A DNA stretch of 36,925 bases from Bacteroidaceae bacterium (GTDB taxonomy: Bacteria > Bacteroidota > Bacteroidia > Bacteroidales > Bacteroidaceae): assembly GCA_902362375.1 (NCBI GenBank), contig CABIVS010000014.1, forward strand, positions 106,401 through 143,325, written 5' to 3'. The translations under genes were made by a program, and so were the position numbers. Position 1 is the stretch's first letter. Every line of letters starts with the position of its first letter. Below the pieces are notes generated by a model. The model saw only the letters and a list, made by a program, of their open reading frames with translations, made no database searches and had not been told where the DNA came from. Shown one piece after another: positions 24,811 to 35,204 of the stretch.

Positions 24811-26628
24811 ATGAAGAACTTCATCCGGCCTATTTTTTTATTCTTATTTATATTGATTTTTAATGTTGCGGCATTTGCGCAATGGTCGCCGGCTGGCGAT
24901 AAAATAAAAACTCAATGGGGAGAGCAGATAGACCCGAATAATGTATTACCGGAATATCCGCGTCCCATCATGGAGCGTACCCAATGGATGAACCTGAACG
25001 GTTGTTGGGATTATGCTATTGTTCCTAAAGGAATGGAAGCTCCTACTGTATACGATGGTAAGATATTAGTCCCTTTTGCCGTTGAATCCTCGCTGTCCGG
25101 AGTAGGGAAAAGAGTGGGAGGTGAAAAGGAAGTATGGTATAACCGTGTATTTAATGTACCCGAGAAATGGAATGGTATGAATGTTCTTCTTCATTTTGGA
25201 GCTGTAGATTGGAAAACCGATGTGTGGGTAAATGACATGAAAGTAGGAGAACATACAGGTGGATACACTCCTTTCTCATTTAATATATCTTCCGCCTTGA
25301 AAAAGGGAGGAAATAAACTGACTGTTCGTGTCTGGGATCCGACAGATAAAGGAGTACAACCACGTGGAAAGCAAGTAGAACGTCCGGAAGGTGTTTGGTA
25401 CACTCCAGTTACAGGTATTTGGCAGACTGTTTGGTTGGAGCCTGTGCCTGTATGTCACATCACAAACGTGCGTACTACGCCTGATATTGATCTACGCCGG
25501 ATCAATGTGACCGTTACTACTAGTGAGAACTTTACCGACCGGGTAAGAGTGAAAGTTTTTGATGGTGAACAACTGGTTACCGAAGGGCTGGCCGTAAACA
25601 AACAGGCAATAGAACTGACAATGCCCGAAAATGCTAAACTATGGTCACCTCAATCTCCTTTTCTTTATAAAACAGAGGTGACTTTGGAGAACAATGGCAA
25701 GATAGTGGATAAAGTGAATGGCTACGTTGCCATGCGGAAATATTCAACCCGACGGGATAAGGATGGCATAGTACGGTTGCAGCTGAACAATCAGGATTTA
25801 TTTCAATTTGGTCCTTTGGATCAGGGGTGGTGGCCTGACGGACTCTATACAGCTCCCAGTGATGCGGCTTTGCGTTATGATGTTCAAAAGACAAAAGACT
25901 TTGGCTTTAACATGATTCGTAAACACATCAAAGTGGAACCGGCCCGATGGTATACACATTGCGACCAGTTAGGGATTGTTGTATGGCAGGATATGCCAAG
26001 TGGTGATCGTAATTATGAATGGCAGAACCGGACTTATTTTGATGGTATTGATTTTAAACGTTCTCCAGAATCGGAAGCGGTTTATCGTAAGGAATGGAAA
26101 GAAGTCATTGATTACTTATATTCTTATCCTTGTATTGGTGTCTGGGTTCCGTTTAATGAGGCTTGGGGACAGTTTAAAACACCGGAGATTGCAGCTTGGA
26201 CCAAACAATATGATCCGTCTCGTTTAGTAAATCCGGCAAGTGGCGGCAACCATTATACATGTGGGGACATGCTTGACTTACATAATTATCCGGCTCCTGA
26301 AATGTATCTTTATGATGCCCAAAGAGCAAATGTTTTAGGAGAGTTCGGTGGAATTGGTATGATCTGTAAAGAACATCTGTGGGAACCGGATAAGAATTGG
26401 GGATACGTCCAATTCAATTCTTCTCAAGAGGCTACTGACGAATATCAGAAATATGCGGATATGCTGTATAAACTTATTCCGAGAGGTTTTTCTGCTGCTG
26501 TTTACACACAAACCTCTGATGTTGAGATTGAAATAAATGGCTTACTGACTTATGACCGTAAGGTTGTAAAGCTTGATGAAGAACGCTTACGGAAAATTAA
26601 TGAGAAGATATGTAATGCATTACGTTAG
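24811..26628 (+). CDS. Glycoside hydrolase family 2 enzyme
   Basis: This 605-residue protein has a type I signal peptide (cut near AFAQW, residue 23), so it is probably periplasmic. The order is a GH2 sugar-binding jelly-roll (about 45-210), an Ig-like domain (about 215-310) and a TIM barrel (about 320-605). The acid/base is E450 in VWVPFNEAWG and the nucleophile is E511 in NVLGEFGG, both in the expected positions. GH2 enzymes are exo-acting beta-galactosidases, beta-mannosidases, beta-glucuronidases and others. The short form without extra C-terminal domains does not settle which. It is the first gene of the PUL operon, ahead of susC. Confidence 0.92.
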   Translation: MKNFIRPIFLFLFILIFNVAAFAQWSPAGDKIKTQWGEQIDPNNVLPEYPRPIMERTQWMNLNGCWDYAIVPKGMEAPTVYDGKILVPFAVESSLSGVGKRVGGEKEVWYNRVFNVPEKWNGMNVLLHFGAVDWKTDVWVNDMKVGEHTGGYTPFSFNISSALKKGGNKLTVRVWDPTDKGVQPRGKQVERPEGVWYTPVTGIWQTVWLEPVPVCHITNVRTTPDIDLRRINVTVTTSENFTDRVRVKVFDGEQLVTEGLAVNKQAIELTMPENAKLWSPQSPFLYKTEVTLENNGKIVDKVNGYVAMRKYSTRRDKDGIVRLQLNNQDLFQFGPLDQGWWPDGLYTAPSDAALRYDVQKTKDFGFNMIRKHIKVEPARWYTHCDQLGIVVWQDMPSGDRNYEWQNRTYFDGIDFKRSPESEAVYRKEWKEVIDYLYSYPCIGVWVPFNEAWGQFKTPEIAAWTKQYDPSRLVNPASGGNHYTCGDMLDLHNYPAPEMYLYDAQRANVLGEFGGIGMICKEHLWEPDKNWGYVQFNSSQEATDEYQKYADMLYKLIPRGFSAAVYTQTSDVEIEINGLLTYDRKVVKLDEERLRKINEKICNALR

Positions 26629-26665
26629 TGATAGAATAGAATAACTCTTATAAATTTAATACGAT

Positions 26666-29600
26666 ATGAAAAAATTAAGATTTTTAATGGCTTGTGCCTT
26701 GCTGGCTTTTCTTTGGTCTGAAGGAAGTTATGCAAATACTACTCTGGAAAACACGGGTAGTTCCCAGCAACAGCAATATTGGAAGATTAAAGGAAAAGTC
26801 TCTGATGAGAAAGGAGAGGCACTGATAGGGGCGACTGTGAAAATTAAGAATGCGACACATGGTACGGTAACCGATGTTAATGGTAATTTTGAGATCGTGC
26901 TGCCTCCCGGTAGTGTTCTCATTATAAGTTATATCGGCTATAGAGAACAAGAACTGAAAATCAATTCACAGCGTACCTATGATATTGTATTGAAAGAGGA
27001 AACTGCCGGACTTGATGAAGTGGTAGTGACTGCTTTAGGTATTAAACGTGACAGGAAAGCTTTGGGATATGCCGTCAGTGACGTGAAAGGAAAAGAACTC
27101 GAAAAAGCGAAAGAGACCAATGTTATAAACGCATTGGCCGGTAAGATTCCGGGATTGGTCATTTCTCAAACGGCTGGTGGTCCTGCCGGAAGTACGAGAG
27201 TAATTATTAGAGGTAATACTTCTTTAACTGGTAGCAACCAACCTCTTTATGTAGTAGATGGCGTACCGTTGGATAATTCTAATTTCGGTTCGGCCGGTGC
27301 TTATGGAGGATATGATTTGGGAGATGGAATCTCGTCCATCAATCCCGATGATATTGAATCCATGTCTGTGTTGAAAGGTCCTGCTGCTTCTGCTTTGTAC
27401 GGTAGTCGTGCTGCACATGGAGTTATTCTTATAACGACCAAGAAGGCACAAAAGAATCAGAATCGCAGGGCGATAGGAGTGGAGGTAAACTCAACCGTTA
27501 CTTTTGAAAAGCAACTTACAGAATATGATGATGTTCAGACAGAATTTGGCCAGGGATGGGATGGAAGAATTAATCTGAATGATGATGATGCAAAATCGGC
27601 TTGTGCCAGTTGGGGACCCAGATACGATGAAGGAATTGCTTTTAAGTATTTCGACGGAGTGACTCGTCCTTTTATATACAGGAAAGACAATATAAAGGGA
27701 TTCTTTAACACAGGTGTTACAGCCACAAATTCTTTGATTCTAAGTTCTGCCAAAGAGAACAATAGCATAAGATTGTCGTATACGAATCTGACTAATAAGG
27801 ATATTATGCCTAATGCCAAGATAAGCAGGAATACGATTGATTTAAGAACATTCTTTAAGCTTGCAGAGAAACTGGAAGTTGATTTCAAAGTCAATTACGT
27901 AAATGAATATGTAAAGAACCGTCCGGCATTAGCAGACTCAAGAACGAATGTAGCTAACAATCTGATGAACCTGGCAGGAAACTTTGATCAGGTATGGTTG
28001 AAGGATAATTATATGCATTCGGATGGAACCTACTACGACTGGAACCGAGGAGATGTCTGGAATATCAACCCCTATTGGGTGCAATATGCAATGAAGAATA
28101 CGACACAGAAAGACCAGTATTTTGCAGTCGCTTCATTTAAATATAGTGTAAATAAGAATCTGTATTTCAAATTGACCGGTGGTGGTGAGAACGTGAACTT
28201 CTCATTTATGGATTATATTCCATATTCTACCCCTAGTACTTTATTGGGACAATTACAAAAAAGTACTTTTGAAAATAAGTCTTATAATGTGGAGTTTATA
28301 GCTAATTATCAAAATAGCTTCAAACGCTTCAATTATGGAATTACATTAGGAGGGAATGTGTATCACGTAGATAATAAGTCGCATACCATAACAGCTAAAA
28401 ATATGTCAATGCATGAGACGGTGGCTCTGCAAAGTTTCCTGCAAAAAGAGATTACTGAAGGTAGCTGGCGTAAAGAGATTAATTCGTTATTTGGAATGGT
28501 AAACCTTTCCTGGAAAGATTTATTGTATGCAGATGTGACATTAAGACGGGATCAGTCGTCCACACTGCCGGTAAACAATAACGTTTATTTTTATCCTTCA
28601 GTTGGTGGAAGCTTCTTGTTTTCAGAATTGATTAAGCCGAATCCGATTCTTTCATTTGGTAAATTAAGAGCTTCCTGGGCACAAGTCGGTAGTGATGCAG
28701 ACCCTTTCATGTTGGATTTGAACTACATTATGACGGATAAAACCTTTGGTAATTATTCTACGGGATATATTAGTACGGGTACTATTCCTAATAAAGATTT
28801 GAAACCATCCAAAACCAATTCTTTTGAGATTGGAGTGGATTTGAAGTTTCTGAATAACCGGATCGGACTGGATTTTACTTACTATAAACAAAACAGTAAT
28901 AACCAGATAATGAATGTTGCCACATCAGTAACATCAGGTTATGGTACCAAACTGATAAATGCAGGGGAAATAGAAAATTCGGGAGTAGAGATTGCATTGA
29001 ATACGACACCGGTTCAAACGAAAGATTTTTCTTGGGATTTTAATTTTAACTTTTCGAAGAATAGTAACAAAGTGAAGTCCTTATCAACAGGAATCGAGAG
29101 TCTGGAATTGGCAGCTGCCCGTTGGCTGGGAGTAAAAGTACTGGCTGTTCCGGGAGAAGAATACGGAGTAATTATGGGACAGGACTTCTTGAGAAATGAA
29201 CAGGGAGACGTGATTATCAATGCTGATTCCGGTTTGCCTGAAATAACCAGTGATATGAAAAAGTTAGGGAAAGCAACCTGGGACTGGACAGGGGGACTAA
29301 CGACTACTTTCAGATATAAGCAATTTACTTTATCGGCAATTTTTGATATTAAAGTAGGAGCAGATATTTATTCTATGACAGCGCGTGGCTTGGCCAAATC
29401 AGGTAAAGCAGCATATACTGTAAGGGGACGTGACGAATGGCATAAATCGGAAGAACAGCGTTTGGAAGCTGGAGTTGCTGAAGGAAACTGGCAATCTACC
29501 GGTGGGTATGTTGCAGAAGGAGTTGTTAAGCAAGTGGATGCCGCAGGCAATGTATCTTGGGTGAAAAATACCAAAGCGATTGCTCCATACGATTATTGGG

Positions 29601-29878
29601 GATATATCTGTGATAAGACAGCTTCGCCTTTTATCTATGATAATAGTTACGTCAAGATGCGTGAGTTAACGTTCGGATACACCTTTCCCAAAAAAATGAT
29701 AGAGCGTTATGTTGAGTCGTTAAGTGTTTCATTTGTTGCGCGAAATCCTTTTATTATCTATAAGAATGTACCGAATATTGATCCGGACTCAAATTATAAT
29801 ACTTCTGCTATAGGTTTGGAATATGGTTCGTTACCTTCCAGAAGAAGTTTTGGATTGAATGTGAATATTAAATTTTAA
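26666..29878 (+). CDS. SusC/RagA-like TonB-dependent outer-membrane transporter
   Basis: This 1070-residue protein has a signal peptide (cut near residue 23). A carboxypeptidase-regulatory-like beta-sandwich follows (about 41-112; GKVSDEKGEALIGATVKI). The TonB box is DEVVVTALG (about 117-125). The plug domain (about 145-255) contains QPLYVVDGVPLDN and GPAASALYGSRAAHGVI. The C-terminal barrel ends in the aromatic NVNIKF typical of outer-membrane proteins. It imports oligosaccharides with energy passed by TonB, with the SusD partner as lid. The partner gene follows after 11 bp. The substrate should be fragments released by the surface enzymes of this locus. Confidence 0.96.
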   Translation: MKKLRFLMACALLAFLWSEGSYANTTLENTGSSQQQQYWKIKGKVSDEKGEALIGATVKIKNATHGTVTDVNGNFEIVLPPGSVLIISYIGYREQELKINSQRTYDIVLKEETAGLDEVVVTALGIKRDRKALGYAVSDVKGKELEKAKETNVINALAGKIPGLVISQTAGGPAGSTRVIIRGNTSLTGSNQPLYVVDGVPLDNSNFGSAGAYGGYDLGDGISSINPDDIESMSVLKGPAASALYGSRAAHGVILITTKKAQKNQNRRAIGVEVNSTVTFEKQLTEYDDVQTEFGQGWDGRINLNDDDAKSACASWGPRYDEGIAFKYFDGVTRPFIYRKDNIKGFFNTGVTATNSLILSSAKENNSIRLSYTNLTNKDIMPNAKISRNTIDLRTFFKLAEKLEVDFKVNYVNEYVKNRPALADSRTNVANNLMNLAGNFDQVWLKDNYMHSDGTYYDWNRGDVWNINPYWVQYAMKNTTQKDQYFAVASFKYSVNKNLYFKLTGGGENVNFSFMDYIPYSTPSTLLGQLQKSTFENKSYNVEFIANYQNSFKRFNYGITLGGNVYHVDNKSHTITAKNMSMHETVALQSFLQKEITEGSWRKEINSLFGMVNLSWKDLLYADVTLRRDQSSTLPVNNNVYFYPSVGGSFLFSELIKPNPILSFGKLRASWAQVGSDADPFMLDLNYIMTDKTFGNYSTGYISTGTIPNKDLKPSKTNSFEIGVDLKFLNNRIGLDFTYYKQNSNNQIMNVATSVTSGYGTKLINAGEIENSGVEIALNTTPVQTKDFSWDFNFNFSKNSNKVKSLSTGIESLELAAARWLGVKVLAVPGEEYGVIMGQDFLRNEQGDVIINADSGLPEITSDMKKLGKATWDWTGGLTTTFRYKQFTLSAIFDIKVGADIYSMTARGLAKSGKAAYTVRGRDEWHKSEEQRLEAGVAEGNWQSTGGYVAEGVVKQVDAAGNVSWVKNTKAIAPYDYWGYICDKTASPFIYDNSYVKMRELTFGYTFPKKMIERYVESLSVSFVARNPFIIYKNVPNIDPDSNYNTSAIGLEYGSLPSRRSFGLNVNIKF

Positions 29879-29889
29879 ATTGTCCGACT

Positions 29890-31512
29890 ATGAAAAGAAT
29901 ATTGAATATAAAGTGGATGCACTCTTTGCTGTTAAGTGTCCTTTTGATGGGATTTAGTAGTTGCATAGACTATGAGGATTTTAATAAAAATCCAGTAGTG
30001 GCTACGACTATCGATCCGAACTCACAGTTATCCTACATACAATTATGTATGGGTGGTGATTGGCTGATGGAACAACCGTTTGCCTATTATTATTCAGGTT
30101 TTGTTCAACAACTGCAAGGTGACTGGTCGGCAACGCATTTTGGTGGCGAATACCTGATTGATGATGCACAGTTTCAACAACCATGGGAGCGTATTTATAC
30201 TTGTCATCTGAAAAATCTGGCGGATATTCTTTGGAGAACGGAGGCAGATGTTGAACAGAAAAATATAAATGCGGTGGCTAGGATTCTGAAATGCTACTTT
30301 TTTCTTATCCTGACTGATATGTATGGTGATATTCCATATTTTGAGGCAGAGCAGGGGTATATAACAGGAAATGTTACCCCAAAGTTTGATGAGCAGGAAC
30401 TGATTTATAAAGACATGCATAAAGAACTTCTGGAAGCGGAGGAGCAACTGGATGAAAAAGCTGATAAACTGACCGGTGATATAATTTATAGTGGTGATCT
30501 AAAGAAGTGGAGAAAATTTGCCAATACTTTAAACTTTCGTATTGCCATGAGATTGGTTAAAGTAGCTCCGGAGCTTGCAGAAGAATGGGTGACTGCTATT
30601 TGTAATATTGAATCGGGTCTTTTGGGAGTTGGAGATGATGCATTAATTCATTATATGGATTTATTGGATTGGGACGAAACGGAGTTCAGGCGTAATGGCT
30701 TGGCGCAGTTGTGGCGTAGCCGGGAGAATGCTCCTATGTGTTATTTCTGTACTACGATGTGGGATAAGTTAAAAACGACCAATGATCCCCGTCTGTTGAT
30801 TTTAGGAAGATGTTATGCCGAAGATTCAACAGATCCATTTTTAAGAACAGATTTGACGGACTTTATTATAGAGAAGGCTCCGAAGCAACTGGAATCAATA
30901 GAAGCAATAAAACCGGGATTCTACTGGTGGGATAATTGGCCTGCTGGATTTATGGATGGAGATACGTATTACGGAAAGGAATGTCGTCCACAACTGAACA
31001 AGGGATTTATAAAGGGAGATTCTCCGGCCATCTTTATGAGTTATGCAGAAACTGAACTTTTACTGGCAGAAGCAAAACTACGCTGGCCGGCCATCAATGA
31101 CAGTAAAACAGTAGAGACTCATTATTCAAATGGAGTAAAGGCGGCCATGGGATTACTGAAAAACTTTGATCTGGGAGAAGAAGTCTCCAATACGGAAATG
31201 GCCAGTTATCTGTCCCGGAATCCGCTACCATCAGATAAAGATGGACAATTACAGTTTATCAATGAGCAATTATGGATTTTACATTTGATTAATCCGTCAG
31301 AAGCTTATTCTAACTGGAGACGTTCGGGATATCCTGTATTGAAACCTTCAACAGAATATGGCGCAGCAGTCAAAGACTCCCGTACTATTCCCAGAAGATT
31401 GAAGTACCCGTTATTTGAGCAGACTTATAATCCGACCGGATATTATGAAGCAGTCGGAAGAATGGGAGGAGAAGATAACTGGAATTGTAGAATTTGGTGG
31501 GACAAAGAATAA
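29890..31512 (+). CDS. SusD/RagB-like nutrient-binding outer-membrane lipoprotein
   Basis: This 540-residue lipoprotein has the lipobox GFSSC (C25) followed by IDYEDFNKNP, the usual start of SusD proteins. The sequence looks like the SusD-like_2 subgroup, with helical TPR-like segments (about 90-230) and the C-terminal pattern FINEQLWIL followed by an EAYSNWRRSGYPVL signature. It forms a lid over the SusC-like barrel and binds the glycan at the cell surface. No separate surface glycan-binding protein gene (SusE/F position) follows; the next gene is directly a GH5 lipoprotein, 6 bp on. Confidence 0.95.
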   Translation: MKRILNIKWMHSLLLSVLLMGFSSCIDYEDFNKNPVVATTIDPNSQLSYIQLCMGGDWLMEQPFAYYYSGFVQQLQGDWSATHFGGEYLIDDAQFQQPWERIYTCHLKNLADILWRTEADVEQKNINAVARILKCYFFLILTDMYGDIPYFEAEQGYITGNVTPKFDEQELIYKDMHKELLEAEEQLDEKADKLTGDIIYSGDLKKWRKFANTLNFRIAMRLVKVAPELAEEWVTAICNIESGLLGVGDDALIHYMDLLDWDETEFRRNGLAQLWRSRENAPMCYFCTTMWDKLKTTNDPRLLILGRCYAEDSTDPFLRTDLTDFIIEKAPKQLESIEAIKPGFYWWDNWPAGFMDGDTYYGKECRPQLNKGFIKGDSPAIFMSYAETELLLAEAKLRWPAINDSKTVETHYSNGVKAAMGLLKNFDLGEEVSNTEMASYLSRNPLPSDKDGQLQFINEQLWILHLINPSEAYSNWRRSGYPVLKPSTEYGAAVKDSRTIPRRLKYPLFEQTYNPTGYYEAVGRMGGEDNWNCRIWWDKE

Positions 31513-31518
31513 AATACT

Positions 31519-33348
31519 ATGATTATGAAAACATGGAATATTATAAAATCAATTTTCTTTATTAGTATTTATGTACTAATAGCCGCGTGCAATGATGATG
31601 CGGCAGAAGAATCTATTTCGGCAGATAATTATCCTCGCATCATTGCAACAAGCCCTACATTACCGATGAAAGGTGAAAATGGGGAATTGGGAAAGCTCAA
31701 TGTAAAGCAGGGGGAGACAATTACGATAAAGGCTATTTATACTCCTTTTGAATATGCAGAAGCTGTATGGTATGTGGATGGAGTACAAGAGGGAACCGGA
31801 GATGAATTTAAATACAGTAATGAGACTCCGGGAATTTATCATTTGAAGTTGGTTGTAAGTACTACCAGCTATGAAACCACTCGGGAAGTGAATCTTAATG
31901 TATATTCAACGGGTACTGGCGGAGAGTTTTCTGGTTTTGAAATTCACAAAGGAGTGAATATTGGTAATTGGCTCTCACAAAGTAGTGCAAGAGGAGAAGA
32001 AAGGAAGAATAAGTTTAAGGAAACCGATGCTATATTTTTAAGTCAACAGGGATTTGACCATTTGCGGTTACCGGTGGATGAAGAGCAGTTGTTTACAGAA
32101 TCAGGTGAAGTCGATGAAGAAACTTTGAATCTGATATATAAAACTGCAGATTGGTGCCAATTGTATAATATGAGATTAATTTTTGATTTTCATATACTGC
32201 GGTCTCATAATTATGAAGCGGATAATAAACCTCTATGGACTAGTAAGGAAGAGCAGGATAAGTTTGTACGGATGTGGAAAACAATTCATGACAAGCTTCA
32301 ACAATATCCTGATGATATGTTAGCGTATGAGTTACTGAATGAACCTGTAGCTCCCAGCAGTGATATTTGGAATACGTTAGTGAATCGCCTGATAACAGAA
32401 TTGCGTGAAGTTGCCCCGGCAAGAATGTTGATAATTGGTTCTAACTTGTGGAATAGCGTGTCTACAATAAGTGATTTGCAGATACCAAGTGAAGATAAAA
32501 ATATAATGTTGACTTTCCATTATTATGAGCCTTACTTGTTGACTCACTATCATGCTAGTTGGACAGACTTTGCCAATCTTAATTTACCGTTGAATTATCC
32601 GGGACTTTTGGTCAGAGATGAAGATTTCAATAATCTTCCTGCCGATCAACAGGAGATTGTGCGTCCCTATAAACAGGAATATACCCGTGAATCTATTTTG
32701 AATAACATCAATGTGGCTGTTACGGCTGCTCGGGCAAAGGGAGTGAAATTGTATTGTGGTGAATTTGGTTGCCTGCCTTATTCTAATCTGACTTCACGTT
32801 ATGCGTGGTATCGTGATTTAGTTTCTATTTTTAATGAGACCGAGATTTCGTATGGTGCATGGGAATACAATGCGATCTTTGGTTTCTGTACTCCTGACGG
32901 AGGATTGAAGGATGCCACTTTAGTCGATATATTGTTAGGGAGAGAAGGAGCGGAACTGACTACCGTCTATACTGTTGAGGCAGAGGATTGTGAAAAAGGC
33001 GGAGGCACTATGATTATAGAAGACAACGCTGCGGCTTCAGGAGGAAAACATGTGAATCATTTTTGGGGAGATTCTAATTTAAAATTTGATGTGACTGTTG
33101 AAGAGGCGGGAGTTTATTATTTGAAGATTCGTTATGTTTGTGGTACTGACGTGTGGATTTACTCCCAAGTGAATGGCGGAGTGAAGCAAATGATACCTTG
33201 TCCGAACTCCGGAGGTTGGTGGAGTGAATTTACAGATGCAAAGACTGTCGTAAATCTTTCGGCTGGTAAAAACACAATATCTTTCACTCCGGAACCAACG
33301 GGAAGTCCTATCCTTGATAAATTTGAGGTTTGTAAAATAAAGAAGTAA
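31519..33348 (+). CDS. GH5 lipoprotein with Ig/PKD-like domain and C-terminal CBM6/35-like module
   Basis: This 609-residue lipoprotein has the lipobox IAAC (C24) followed by NDDAAEE; acidic residues right after the Cys fit a surface-export signal. The order is a PKD/Ig-like domain (about 35-128), a GH5 barrel (about 138-475) and a CBM6/35-like module (about 483-609). All GH5 invariants are present: R183, H225 (FDFHILRSH), N274/E275 (acid/base in ELLNEP), H334, Y336, nucleophile E415 (CGEFG) and W448. The start GVNIGNWLSQ resembles exo-beta-1,3-glucanase-like GH5 enzymes, but the subfamily and linkage are not certain. It is likely an outer-surface enzyme, 6 bp after the SusD gene, with a close partner at 35201-36727. 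Confidence 0.92.
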   Translation: MIMKTWNIIKSIFFISIYVLIAACNDDAAEESISADNYPRIIATSPTLPMKGENGELGKLNVKQGETITIKAIYTPFEYAEAVWYVDGVQEGTGDEFKYSNETPGIYHLKLVVSTTSYETTREVNLNVYSTGTGGEFSGFEIHKGVNIGNWLSQSSARGEERKNKFKETDAIFLSQQGFDHLRLPVDEEQLFTESGEVDEETLNLIYKTADWCQLYNMRLIFDFHILRSHNYEADNKPLWTSKEEQDKFVRMWKTIHDKLQQYPDDMLAYELLNEPVAPSSDIWNTLVNRLITELREVAPARMLIIGSNLWNSVSTISDLQIPSEDKNIMLTFHYYEPYLLTHYHASWTDFANLNLPLNYPGLLVRDEDFNNLPADQQEIVRPYKQEYTRESILNNINVAVTAARAKGVKLYCGEFGCLPYSNLTSRYAWYRDLVSIFNETEISYGAWEYNAIFGFCTPDGGLKDATLVDILLGREGAELTTVYTVEAEDCEKGGGTMIIEDNAAASGGKHVNHFWGDSNLKFDVTVEEAGVYYLKIRYVCGTDVWIYSQVNGGVKQMIPCPNSGGWWSEFTDAKTVVNLSAGKNTISFTPEPTGSPILDKFEVCKIKK

Positions 33349-33356
33349 GTAGGTAT

Positions 33357-35204
33357 ATGGCAAAATATATATTTCTGTTTTTTCTATGGATAGTTGGCTT
33401 CGCTTATGGGTGTGGAGATTCGGAGACATCTGTTAATGATGATATTCCTGTGAGTAAGGCTCCTACTTCAATAAAGTTGCCTCATTTGATTAGTGATAAC
33501 ATGGTATTGCAGCAAAACTCAAAAGTAATTTTGTGGGGAGAAGCTACACCTAAATGTACAGTTACAATATCAGCTTCTTGGATAAAGCAGGATATAGTAG
33601 TGAATGTTGATGGTAAAGGGCAATGGCAGGCGTCTATTATGACGCCTGCCGGTGGTCCTGAAACGCAGACTCTTTCGTTTGATGATGGTGCTTCCGCCCC
33701 ATTAATCGTACGGAATATATTGATCGGGGAAGTTTGGATATGTTCCGGACAGTCGAATATGGAGATGCCTTTAGGAGGCTGGGAGGGATGTCCTGTAGAT
33801 AATATGGAAGAGGCTGTGACAAATGCTGATAAACATTCGGAAATTCGTATGTTGACGGTTGAACGTAACAGTGCAACTGTGTCCCAAAATGAATTGAAAG
33901 GAGACTGGCTGGTTGCTTCTTCCGGACAAGTAAAAAGATTTAGTGCTGTTGCTTATTATTTTGCATTGGAGCTACAGGAGAAGTTGAATGTTCCTGTTGG
34001 ACTGGTGGTTGCTGCCTGGGGTGGTTCTGATATAGAATCATGGCTACCCGGTGGAGATAAATATAATGGTATGCTTTATCCATGCCATAAGTATGCAGCT
34101 AAAGGATTTCTGTGGTATCAAGGAGAATCGAATGTCTGGAAATGGTATGAATATCAGAAGAATATGAAAGAGTTGGTAAAATCGTGGCGTTCATTGTGGG
34201 AAGGCTCTTTGGGGACGGGTGAAAATATGCCTTTTTATTATGCCGAGATAGCACCGTATGCTTTGCCGGAAGATAATGGAGCCACAGGAATTGTTTCTGC
34301 TCTTTTGCGTGAGGTCCAATATGAAGTTCAGAAAGAGATTATGCCGGCTGGTATGGTTTGTACAAATGATTTGGTTGCATTATTAGAGGAGAATCAGATA
34401 CATCCGGCAAATAAAAAAGGAGTAGGTATGCGTCTGGCACATTTGGCTTTGAACCAAACTTACGAGCATGGTGAAATAATCTCCGCCAGTCCTTCTTTTG
34501 AGGGAATGTGTATGGAGGATGGTAGAGTTCTACTAACTTTTAAAAATGTAGGTGGTGGCTGGATGGACATTGATAAGAATAGTGTGCTTCAAAATTTCGA
34601 GCTGTCAGATGGAAAAACACTGGTCGATGGATGTTATGTTTTCTATCCGGCATCGGATATATCATTTGGGGATGGTGATGTAGTCACAGTCTCTTCAGAT
34701 AAGGTTGCTGCTCCTAAGTATATCCGTTATTGTTTCCGTAATTTTATGTTGGGATATATGCGAAACAAGGCGGGATTACCCTTGATTCCTTTTAGGGGTG
34801 AGAGCAATATCGGAGGGACTTATATGGTTGAGGTTGAAAGTGGAACTTCAAGCGGCACATCAGTGGCTTTGAGCGATAATCCGTATGCTTCAGGCGAGCG
34901 ACTTCTTACTAATTTTTATGGAGATGCACGTTTGAACTTGAATTTAGTGGTAGAAGAGGAAGGCTTATATGAATTGAGTGTCTACTATATGAGTGAGGTG
35001 GATGCTGCCGTCCGGATTCAAGTAAATGGAGGAGTACAACAGAATCTGAATTGTTCTGCATCCGGTAGTTGGTGGAATAAGTTACAATGTGCAGGAATGA
35101 CAGTGACACTATTAAAAGGGGAAAATACTATCGTGATAACTCCGGAAGCCAATGGAGGACCTAACCTGGATAAAGTAAATGTTGTAAAGATAGAAAGAAA
35201 ATGA
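33357..35204 (+). CDS. SGNH (sialate O-acetylesterase-like) lipoprotein with C-terminal CBM6/35-like module
   Basis: This 615-residue lipoprotein has the lipobox AYGC (C19). The catalytic Ser is S133 in the block ICSGQSNMEMPLGGW. Other family blocks are AAWGGSDIESWLPGG, FLWYQGESN (251-259) and NQIHPANKKGVGMRLA with the catalytic His H349. The residue three before this His, usually Asp in SGNH enzymes, is Asn (N346). The spacing between GGSDIESW and NGMLYP is unusually short. An N-terminal Ig-like part covers about 40-120, and a CBM-like module (about 488-615) matches those of both neighbouring GH5 enzymes. It probably removes O-acetyl groups from the same glycan. It overlaps the next gene by 4 bp. 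Confidence 0.88.
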   Translation: MAKYIFLFFLWIVGFAYGCGDSETSVNDDIPVSKAPTSIKLPHLISDNMVLQQNSKVILWGEATPKCTVTISASWIKQDIVVNVDGKGQWQASIMTPAGGPETQTLSFDDGASAPLIVRNILIGEVWICSGQSNMEMPLGGWEGCPVDNMEEAVTNADKHSEIRMLTVERNSATVSQNELKGDWLVASSGQVKRFSAVAYYFALELQEKLNVPVGLVVAAWGGSDIESWLPGGDKYNGMLYPCHKYAAKGFLWYQGESNVWKWYEYQKNMKELVKSWRSLWEGSLGTGENMPFYYAEIAPYALPEDNGATGIVSALLREVQYEVQKEIMPAGMVCTNDLVALLEENQIHPANKKGVGMRLAHLALNQTYEHGEIISASPSFEGMCMEDGRVLLTFKNVGGGWMDIDKNSVLQNFELSDGKTLVDGCYVFYPASDISFGDGDVVTVSSDKVAAPKYIRYCFRNFMLGYMRNKAGLPLIPFRGESNIGGTYMVEVESGTSSGTSVALSDNPYASGERLLTNFYGDARLNLNLVVEEEGLYELSVYYMSEVDAAVRIQVNGGVQQNLNCSASGSWWNKLQCAGMTVTLLKGENTIVITPEANGGPNLDKVNVVKIERK

